Source: Whitmania pigra (Eukaryota; Annelida; Clitellata; Hirudinida; Haemopidae). Taken from it: a DNA stretch of 64,000 nt. The stretch covers positions 1,057,501 to 1,121,500 of the forward strand of contig JAJTWR010000281.1 in the NCBI GenBank assembly GCA_021613335.1, in the 5' to 3' direction. A program made the position numbers and the translations under genes. Positions 27,701 through 38,505 of the stretch are shown one piece after another; positions within the stretch are counted from its first letter, which is position 1; every line of letters starts with the position of its first letter. The notes beneath the pieces are model-generated. The model was not told where the DNA came from and did no database searches. It saw only the letters and a list, made by a program, of their open reading frames with translations.

Positions 27701-30693
27701 TCTATCGAACACAAGAAAGGAATCTGTAAATCCTGTACATGAAAATTTACAGAACATGAGAACATTTAAAGAACATGAAAAAATGTTCTGGTGGGTTGTT
27801 GATTATTAAAAATATAAGAAAACCCCCGAAAATAAGCTCTATTGAGTCTTTTGGAGCAAAAATTAATATAAGACGCTCTTATTTTCGGGGAAATATGGTA
27901 TTAGTAATATAAATTATGCAGTAATACAATTTCTAATTTAATGTTAATTAATACAGTAACCCATCAGGCTGAAACAATTGATAAACAACATTTCACACAC
28001 CAACCTTGTATTTGAGATGTTGGGAAGCCTCTACCACTAAACCTTTTGCAAGTTCTTCCCAGCACACAAAATCCTCGTCTATTGAATCTAGCAGACATTT
28101 CGACGTCTCAAAGTCTTCTACACACAAACTCCTGCAGATAATTACAAGTGAATCGTTGTCAATAATTTGTGGCAATAAACAAATGACAATAATAATAAGT
28201 ACTAATAATAATGAAAATATTAGACATAAGGCTTAAGAATAAAAAGGTTTTTAAAATTCAATGACCAAAACAACTTCGAAATGTTTGACTATGTTTTGTT
28301 TAAAATCATTTCCTTATTATTTCATAAATCCTCAAAAACTGGTCAAATACTAAATGTGTTCAAGAAGAGAATGCAAATAACAAACTTTGCCTGGTCGACC
28401 TTGATGATGATTTCATCCCACGTGGACACCAAAGAACTGGCCACACTTACGATGTTCCTGGCATGTTGAGCGAATTTAGTCTCGACGGCTGTTTTTGAGA
28501 TGCATTCCTAAGTAAGACAAGCAATCACAAAGTTAATAAAGCGGGCTAATGCATTCACATTAAATAAGTCGTGCAACAATACTGTGCAAGTTTGCTTTAA
28601 GTTCTGTTCTAAAATCGGCCTTGAAAAAATGAGATGACTTGAAAATTTATTCACTTAACTTTATTGATACGATTTGGCAAGGAAACCAATCATTAAGAAG
28701 CCCCAATTTATAAGCTGACAAACCTCAAAACATTCTTCAAACTTTGCAAATTCATCGATCCTTTCTTCCACTCCTTCGGAGGGTTGCAGTAATTGATGAG
28801 GCACGGCCAGCGAATTGCCGACTTGGAGCGTTTCCAGGGCGGACACGAAGAACACCCTCTTGCCCACGTCTTCCGAATCCATGACTTGAAGTTCGTTCAC
28901 GAGGAAAGACGTGCACCTTTCGACGTGCTGCTGTCTCACCTGTCGGTATCGTAATATTTATTATACATCTTAATCTGGGAATTAATCCCTTAATTTCCGA
29001 ACACTTTTACCTCCTTCTTCGTGTCGATCTCATAGGCAGAGGCATCCCACCTGTTGTTCAGTATGAAGATGTTTGGCTTCGACAACCTCGAACTCACTCG
29101 ATGGAAAAAGTTCTTTTCCTGGAAAAAATTAATTTTTACCACACAACCAAATGTCATTAAAGAATTCAAGAAAGAGTTAGGAAACAACGCAGCAATGCGG
29201 GTCTCGGAACGCGAGTATGAAATTTTGAATCGAAGATGTCGGCTCGACAACTCACAGTTTGCATGATTGTGGATTCTGCATTGGCGACGAGAACGAACAC
29301 GTCCGCATCCAAGCAAAACTTGTCGATCCACTCATCCACGTCTGCTGAGAGATCGATGCCAGGACTGAAAGATGTTTTCAATAAGTTATCAGTTAATTAA
29401 AGCATAATATATGGTCTTCTAACAAATATTCTCCATTATTAGCACACCATCATCACTTATAATCACGATTATACTACAACGCAGTCAATGCTAAATCACT
29501 CAATTCCAACCCATAACGTTGACTTATAACAAGAAATCACGGGAGAATTGCTTAGGAACCTGTCAACAAGAACAACATCTTCTTGCAGAAGATGACACTT
29601 GTGTTTGGGCCAGTGAATCTTTATCAGGCTCTCTGGCGTCAACTTCACCTTACTAAGAGCACTCGCCAAATGGCTGAGCGACTGTTATAAAACAAAGAAA
29701 TCAAATCATATCGAATATCTACCCAAAGGCAACAAACAAAAATTCATTCGAACTATGTTTCTTACTATAACAGCTCACAGCATGAAAAAAGACAGACTTG
29801 ATTTTCACTTTAATGAATGCCTTAAAATTTTTCCAACAAATAATTAAGAATATTTTAAAATGACTTACCTAAAGGTGTCAGATAAGACTTGTGAAATTAT
29901 TATTTTGTCCATGAACATCAGTAAATACAATGTCTTATTAGTTCGTTGAACACTACAGTTCACAAATTACCTTCAGCTCACCTGCACACTCTGCTTCCCT
30001 CCTCCTTCTGTGGCAATGTATGCCTCTGAACCATCCTGCCCTTCTACCTTTAGAAGAATAAAAATACAATTTCTGCTGCAAATTTCTCCAGCTGTTTAGG
30101 CAATTTCTAAATCTTATTAAATGTTATTGACTTGTCAAATGCCATTAATATGATTCAATGGGTTGAAGTTTGTACTTGCACGAAGCAGTTCGTCGTGTGA
30201 CCGATGCCGCTCGGCAGGATCTTATCCTTCAACATGGCATTTATGACCGTACTCTTTCCATTGGAAGTTCTGCAACACACGTCAGATTGACTCTTACAAC
30301 ACACAAGCTCAAGACATAGAACTTGTTTAAATATATACTGGAATCAATGAAAATGCATTCACTTATAATCACCTTCCAAAGAAAACGACTTTCATGGAAT
30401 TTCGTTGAAGAATATCCGAGATACCTTTGACTTTTTCTGCTAATTTACCCGTTAAGGATAGATCGTCTTCAGTCAATATGGACTGGTCAACTGAATGTAT
30501 CTCTAAATAGAGTGAAAATCGTAATTTTAAATGTCTTTGAAAAGTTGCTAGACTGTTATTTCCCACAATTAATAAAACCAGACCGACCGGAGGCACATTC
30601 CCTGCTTTCGCTGAGCAATTCCAACAAATCGGAAACAATTCCAGAAACGGAATTTTTTGCTTTGGCGAAGAATTTTAACGAGGACCCGCTCAT
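24775..30693 (-). CDS. MFN: mitofusin, complete, 17 exons
   Basis: Dynamin-family GTPase of the mitochondrial outer membrane that tethers and fuses mitochondria. Exons (plus coordinates, gene reads downward): 24775-24844, 25281-25415, 25621-25817, 25978-26097, 26319-26515, 26699-26801, 27046-27153, 28005-28131, 28386-28507, 28724-28939, 29011-29118, 29256-29364, 29560-29681, 29982-30047, 30176-30269, 30373-30502, 30579-30693; 712 aa (vertebrate forms about 741-757). G1 GRTSNGKS (81-88), G2 in GIGHTTN, G3 DSPG (175-178, split by an intron), G4 NNRWD (233-237). The paired hydrophobic membrane segment is at about 564-605, followed by [10 protein letters not shown] and a C-terminal heptad (HR2) region. 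An in-frame TAA precedes the start ATG. All junctions keep phase with GT-AG ends. Introns carry a SINE (last intron) and a DNA-transposon remnant. The upstream neighbour on the same strand, an ABC transporter, ends 358 bp away. Confidence 0.95.
25000..25165 (+). mobile_element. tRNA-derived SINE-like element in the last mitofusin intron
   Basis: A sequence like a pol III A box (CAGCTCAGATGATAGC, about 25008-25023) and B box (GTTCGCAACC, 25063-25072) flank an anticodon-arm-like hairpin (GACTGT...ACAGTC). A non-tRNA body follows and ends near ATTCCTATTCCT. The A-B spacing is longer than in a functional tRNA and the 3' part does not refold as an acceptor stem, so I call it SINE rather than tRNA. 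Confidence 0.55.
27310..27897 (+). mobile_element. deleted DNA transposon with TTTCCCCGAAAATAAG inverted ends
   Basis: Inverted ends of 16 bases at 27317-27332 and 27878-27893, with a second inner copy of CCCCGAAAATAAG near 27825. At 27677 an ATG opens a short basic frame ([15 protein letters not shown]) resembling the N-terminal HTH start of pogo/Tigger-type CENP-B-like transposases; it stops after about 20 codons. It sits between mitofusin exons 27046-27153 and 28005-28131. The superfamily is a guess from that short motif. Confidence 0.6.
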
Positions 30694-30940
30694 GTTAGCA
30701 ATTGTGGCATGCTCTTTAGGCTTAAGTTCTTAATATTATACAATTTAATCTGATACTAAGTAGTTGAAAACAAGTTCATGCTCAAAAAACCGAAAGTCGA
30801 GTAGCCGCTGAATAGTATAAACAAGCAGAGGACAAACATTAACCACAAGATGCCCGAAATAGTGCAGACGTCTTTCGCGGGTTCTACACTGGCGACTTTC
30901 TTCTAAAAGTTGTCGTTTGTATATCACAAAATTCACTTCA

Positions 30941-30946
30941 TTTATT
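30941..30946 (-). terminator. candidate polyadenylation signal for the ABC transporter
   Basis: AATAAA on the minus strand, 106 bases after the transporter stop codon and about 250 bases before the mitofusin ATG. Confidence 0.45.
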
Positions 30947-31051
30947 CATTCACAAAAAAATTTAATTTAAACGTCAGCTAAAAAAATGGCGCCTTCGAGG
31001 CAGCCGCCAATATCAGTAATACTGTCAACGCCACTATCGGCACCCCAGACG

Positions 31052-34000
31052 CTAGATAAAATTATTGTAAAGTTTATAAAATCTCGAGCTTTCATTGGCA
31101 AGGAGAGTTCTGGGTTCACCCGCCTCTTCCAGTTTTCCGTTTTCCAGCACCAATACCCTGTCGACATATAATCAGTTCGTGACAACGATAGCAGTAACAT
31201 ATTACATATAATGTTTTATAATGTCTATAATAACCTGTCACAGTTTAAAACCGTGCCCAGTCGGTGAGCTATTATAACGAGAGTGCACGACTCCATCGTT
31301 GCACTTCCAGCCTGACCAAGGAAGTCTGTGCTCTGACTTGTGCCCGACAAGTCCACACACTCTTCAAGTCCTTTTCTTCCTTGAGATAATTTACTCTTGA
31401 ATCTCCTTTCCAAAAACCTCTTGATGGAACTTTCAGTCTCAATGTCAATTGATGCTGTAGCTTCATCCAACATGAGAATTTTACTTTTTCTAAGAAGGGC
31501 TCTATTCAAGCAAAGCAACTGTTGCTGTCCCAAACTAAAATTAAATAAAAAAAATTATTTCATGCCACTTTAGGCAGTCATTAGCCAAGAATGTTCGTGG
31601 CCACTTATTTACAAATACATCAATATTTAATGTAACCTCAATGTGCTTCCATTACATTCATGGTCCAGATGACCAGATAATTCATAAACATGTTTTCTTA
31701 AACTAGTTTCCCCCAAACTATTCCATAGTTCTTCATCTGAACAAACTCCAGTCGGATCAAGATTGAACCTGATTGAACCAGAAAATATCACAGGATCCTG
31801 AACAAAGGTTTTCAGAAATGTAAGGATTCGGTGCAATCAAAAAACGCATCGCAACCATTTCCATACCTGAGGCACCAAAGTCATCTTAGATCTGAGAATC
31901 TCCAGAGGAACACTTGCAATATCCACCTCATCAATGAATATGCTGCCTTCCAAAGCATCGAGAACTCTGAACAATGACATAAATATCGATGATTTTCCTG
32001 CACCTGTTCTCCCAACAATACCAATCTGCAATTTACAATAATACTATATATTATTCAAAATAGGAATATAGATAATATTATGCATACATAATTTACAGCT
32101 TCTGATTATTAGACGAAATTATATAGGTGAATATTTCTTATACTCTTGTTCTCCAAGACCATGTTTTAGACATGCATAACCAAAACATACTTCACCATCA
32201 TGACAAAATTGCAAGTTTTGGTTCAAAATTTGGCTTTACAATAATTTAACCTTTTCTCCTGGTTTTATGAGGAGAGACAAATTTTTAAGAACATAGTTTG
32301 TACTGGGTCGATATCGTGAAGAATATTTTTGAAATTCAATTTGTCCCTCGTTTGGCCAAGATAGAGGGAAGGCAGAAGGGTTTACTCCCATGGTTTCCTT
32401 GCAATAAAGTAACTCAAATAAAACTTATAAACTGAGAAATGGGGTTGAAAAATGAAAAACTGCACTCACTTCAAGATCAAGATCTGAATATTCTTTAATT
32501 CTTTCGACAGCAACCAGATTTGTCTCAAGCTCACAAAACATTGTTACCAGAGAATTCAGATTTTGGATTATCTGAGATTTGCATTTTTTATTAGAAGAGT
32601 AATTCGTTTTTATTAAAAATTAATTTCCAAGTAATATAATCTAAAAGTTTCAAATTATATTCTAACATCAAAGGCATAAGTGAGAGACAAAGCAACCATC
32701 CCAGCGCTCAGCTCGTTCTTCCCAAGGACTGCAAACAAGGCAACAGTTGAAACCAACACAATGCCAATGAATTCCAGCCAGACACCCAGCCATCTATAAA
32801 AAAAATATTCAAAAATTTATATTTATATATTACAATTTTCAAAATGCCTAATTTTATTTTAAAAAATGTAACAACTTAAATAACTTAAACAACAACTTAA
32901 ATAACTTAATACAATTTATAAATACATAAAATTGCGAAATTAAGATGAAAAGCACAACCTCTGAGAGACATAAGATAGATAGCAGACTGCCTGCATGTTG
33001 TCCACTTTCTGGTGCATGTCTCTGGTGAAGCACCTCGAAACCCCGAATGCCCGAACGGTCGACAGTCCCTGAAGAGTTTCACTGAGGTGTGAAAAGACGT
33101 GGGACCTCATATTGGACGACATCCTCCTCAGTTGTCGAGATGTCGACACAAAATATCTCTACAAGTCAAAAATTACTTAGGGTGTTTTATAATAACTTCA
33201 ATTAATGATTTTGTTCTTAAAACATTTACATTTTAAATATAGTAAAACACTTAAGACTTAATGAATTATGACTTAACAGTCAATAATAAAAATACTAAAT
33301 CCACCAATTGAGAAATTTGTGTAACATCTTAACAAAATCTTGCCTGAAGCAAGATGTAGAGCACGAGCAGGACAATAAAAGGGGCAATGAAGAGTGGAAT
33401 ATTGACAGAAATTATCCCCAGAATGATGAGGCAGACGATGATTATGTTGCAGAATCCCGAAACAGTAAATGGCATGATGTAATCTAAGGTTGCGACGTCG
33501 CAGGAGGCCCTGTTTATAATCCTGCCCTTTGGGGTTCTGTCGAAAAATGAGAGAGGAACCGACAGAAGGCAATCGATCATGTTGGAGTACATGACCTTGG
33601 ATGCCTTGGAGCATGCCAGGGCAGATAAGAATGACCTCACCAGGAGGGTTACAACTGGGATTCAAAAATTGTCTATTTAGCAAAATAAATGAAATAAATA
33701 AAACAAAGAAATTTTGCAGGAGAAAAAATTAAATTGGTCTATCTATTATTCATTAATACAGAACCACGAATGATTCATAACTAACAAAATGCAATCTGAT
33801 TACAAACCTACATCCAGAAATCTACTTACCATAGGAAAAACCAAGACCTGCATAAACTCCAAGTCCAAAGAAAGACTGCATATTAAGAGTGGTATTTGGT
33901 GTGGAATTGAATGAAGTATCAGAGAGAGATGACGAATTGGGAGCTCTGGCACTGTCAGTCCAAATACTGAGCCAAATATTCGTCGACGCCGAGAGGCAGT

Positions 34001-36987
34001 TGTTGAAGATGAAGGACGCCAAGGCTAGGATTCCCAGTGGGAAACCAATAGATCTCAAATATGCCAGAAAAACTTTTGAACTGACCTGGCAATATGAGTC
34101 TAACCATTTAACTATTTTTATGACTAGTTTTATATAATTAAAAATAATCACAATCACTTTTGCATAATCATTAAGAAGTAATTCAGTTCATTGACAACCT
34201 TTTCTTTCTTAATTTCTTCATCTTTGACAAGTTTTCCATCATTCATTTTATCACTTGAGTCATAAACAGAATCTGCTTTTAAATTCATAGTTTTGGCAGA
34301 TTCCATGAGGAGTTCCTCGAGGAATGTTTCAGATTTTGCGAGGTTTGGAATTTGACGAAGCTAATAAAATTGAAAAAATGTAATTAGATGCCTAATTATA
34401 CAAATTAAACAAAATGCAATAAATTAGCAATATCTCGTTCATTTGTTCGGTCATCAGATCACTCGGAAATAGGAAGACATCACCAATGAGTGGTCAAAAT
34501 CTTTCTCCATGCTGTTGTTGATTTCAAAGCAGGATTTGTACTGGCACAAGTTGTTCGAGTTCAACAGGAAATTTTGGGCTGGAATTTTCAATTCGTCGAG
34601 GATCAATTCCTCACAAGTTAAACTCTGAACTCTCGTTCGCCTCTTGGCTTTTTGAATGCCGTTTGAACCTGAAGAAAATGAAATTTTTAAGAATATTTTA
34701 TGTGGCAGTTGATAAAAAACTTGTCATTAAAATCAGCTTATCAATTTTACAAAATATTAATAGCTCCGTTAAAAATTCAATAATTATTCATTAAGCCTTT
34801 AAACATAATACAGTCAAATCTCGGTATTATGCCACTCTCGCTATTATACCACTTTTGCTCGGTCCGGACAAAATTCAATACAAAATAAATTTATTATGCC
34901 AACCCTACTCTCGCCACTATGCCACTATTGTGTGATTGTTAAAAGGCACAAGTCTTGAAAAAGTCTGTATTTCTGCACAGTGTTCGATTATTTATAATAA
35001 TCTAATGACTGTACATATAAATTTACCCATCACTAAACTAAATTAATTTTATTTTAAAATTTATTTTAAAATCTAGATGATTGTTATTCTTTGGTTGGTT
35101 CTAGAACCTTTCCCTTTTCGATCAGTCGTTCTTTTGTTATTTTTCTTCAAATTCAGCCCATAATGTCAGCTCAGAAGAGCTGATGGATAACTTTAAAAAA
35201 TAAATCCGTTTTTTAAGAATAAAGGCGTTTTTATTTGAGAAAATAAGACCGCTTTTACAAACCCTCTTTACTATGCCACTTTTGCTCGGTCCCGACAGAT
35301 GGCATAGTAATGAGATTTGACTGTATAAGAAAGGCAAAAATAAGCAAATCAAACAAAAAAAAGTAAATCTTTACAGTGCTTCAGAAGCTAAATATATACT
35401 GTGCTAAAATATAATTCCATAGTCATGGTGATGACGGTAATATTAAACATACCAAAGCGATAAATATGTTTGTTGCTGCTGCCAGAAATAAAATTCTGAG
35501 CAAAAAGATTGAATTCCTTGTTGCTAAGCAACAGTTTGTTGTAGCTTCCAATCTCAGACACTTCACCGTCATTGAGAATGACGATGAGATCCACAAAGGG
35601 AAGAAAGGATATGGAATTTGTGGCAATTATTCTCGTCTGGTGTTGAAAAGATGGTGTTTAAAGGTCAAATTACAAACTCACTAAATGTTAAATGACATGC
35701 AATAGTTATTTAAATTTATTCCAATAACAGAAGTAAGTTTAAAAATTAAAAATTCAAAACTTCAATCATTGTTGAATTCGTCACCTTGTCTTTCAGCAGT
35801 CCTGAGTTTGAAAAGACTCGATCGAACAGGTGCTTGGCAACGTGGACATCGACGGATGCAAACGGATCATCGAAGATGCAAACATCTGCTCCGGAGTATG
35901 CGACTCGTGCCAAGCAAACCCTTTGTTTCTGCCCTCCACTCAATGTGAGTCCCTATAAAATAATATAACTAATTAAAATGACAACAGAAACAATAAAAAT
36001 CAATAATAAAAAAATAATGAAAAATAAGAAAATTATATAATAATATGAATAAAATATGAGCCATATAAAAATTACACTTATACGATTTTAAGCTACCCGT
36101 TATAATTAAATAAATGAAAAAATAAAATATGTAACTCCCCCTCTCCCCAACTTCAGTTTCGTCTCCAGCAGGAAAAGTCTCGAGATCCGGGAAAAGAGCA
36201 GACGCCTCCAACACCTCGTCGTACCTCTCCTTGTCCATCTCGAGACCAAAGAGAATGTTTTCTCTCAAAGTTTTGTTCTGCAGCCAAGCTTGTTGACCAG
36301 AATAAGCAATTGAGCCCTTTCAGAGGAGAATAATACTTAATAAGTGTTGGTTTTGGTCTACAATTATATTACAATAATTGATATTTAATAGTTAGTGACT
36401 AGCAACTTGTAATTTAACTAAAAAGCAAGAAGAAACCTTTTCAAGTGTCATGGTTACGATATTAATAATAATAATAATCAACAGACAGACGTCAACAAAA
36501 CAAGTGATATTACATTAGCCACAAGTTAACATGTAATGATGGCTTTAGCTGAGATTCCAACCCTGACATGACATTCGCCCTCAGAAAGCTGTGCCTCTCC
36601 AATAATTGCTGACAATAAGGTGGACTTCCCACTGCCAACACTACCCACTATGGCAACCAAGCAACCTCTGGGAATTTCCAAGTTGATGCTAAAAATAAAC
36701 GTGATCCTTAAGAGATACTGACTCATACATTATATTAATTAAGGTGACTCGTCAAAATGGCCCAGCGTCAAAACATCCCCGACAATGTATCTTTATAAAA
36801 AAAAATATTTACATGAGTTGAAGACATTAACCGATAACTGATTTAAAATTTGATTAAATGAAATGAGTTTTATGTTTTGATGGTGATGTTTTGATGGGGC
36901 TATTTTGTCGCTGGGCTATTATGACGGGGTGCCATTAATTAAGAGTCAGGGGCATTAATATAACTACATACCTACCTATGTCGTGTC

Positions 36988-37028
<41 letters not shown>

Positions 37029-37523
37029 ATTAACGTTAATAATAATATTCATAGTAATGCTAATCATTTTCAACCAAATGGCTTTTCAAACTTCTAACAG
37101 ATTGGTACCTGTTATGAACAAAGTAATCATATCTCCAAAACAGTACATTCAATAATAGCTGCAACAACAGCAAAAAATGTTATTAATGAAAGTAGAAACA
37201 AAGAAATTCCTACTTGCTCAAAATTATATTTTCTTCTTCCATTCTTCCCCTGCCAATGAAGGCACTTTTGAAACTAACAGCTAATGATAAAATGAGCAAA
37301 TATTCACAGAAAATAATAATGACAATAATAATGATAAGAACAAGAAGCAATGATGATGACAAGAATAATTTTATTATAAAGTTATTTTTATTAATTTAAT
37401 TTTGCAAATATAGTTATGTTAGTTAATAATTAAATGTCAAATCAATAAACCTTATTGACAGGTTGTAATTTTAATAAATCATTAACATCATTATTCACTT
37501 ATTTTTAGGGAAATAGTAAAATA

Positions 37524-37601
<78 letters not shown>

Positions 37602-38383
37602 TAATAATATTGTACAACAATAATACTAATCATCTAAGAAACAGTAATAATAGCAGCTGACAATTGGCATTGATTTGAAATCAGTAAAAGTATAACCTGA
37701 GTTGATCGGGAACATCTCCTGAGGAAGGAATTTGCAAGGGTCGGAGGTTCTCGATGGCATCTCAGGGAGAGTTAAAAACCTCTCGAGTCGTTTTATCGAC
37801 ACCTTTGTCTGTTTGTGATTGATCAAGATAATGTCATTATTAAATGAATTAATAAATGTGAATCTCACTACACCTTAGAATACATTGCAACATGAAGTAC
37901 TGCTTGTATTTTTTATTAATACCAATTATAAAAAGCGAATGTTTTGGCAACGACTAATAAACCGATGATAATAAGTTGCAAGAGACGACAACACGAGACG
38001 CAAAACTTTACCACGACGACGTTGGTGATGAACATGGGCAGCATGGATAGTGGCATCCTCAGAATGTTGAAGAGGGTCAAGGACACGAAGGCCTTTTCAG
38101 CCGTCAGAATGTTTTCAGGAGATGCCAACAAGTAGAGACCAAATGTGGACAATGAAATCTTCAGTAAAGTATGAGAAAAAAGCTAAACTAGCTTCTAAAT
38201 AATTGGCATATTCCTAATAGGCAGACATTATTCTTAGTAATTTAATTTTGCAAATATAATTATGTTAATTAATAATTAAATGTCAAGTCAACGAACCTTA
38301 TCCACACGTTGTCATTTTAATGAATCATTAACATCATTATTCACTCGTTTTTAAGGAAATAATAAAACAAATAATTAATAAAT

Positions 38384-38417
<34 letters not shown>

Positions 38418-38419
38418 TC

Positions 38420-38505
<86 letters not shown>

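Noticed and set aside
30745..30936. Minus-strand frame starting MNFVIYKRQL between the transporter and mitofusin
   Set aside because: First thought to be the mitofusin N-terminus. The true first exon is at 30579-30693 in another frame, with an in-frame stop before its ATG and a phase-1 donor that fits exon 2.
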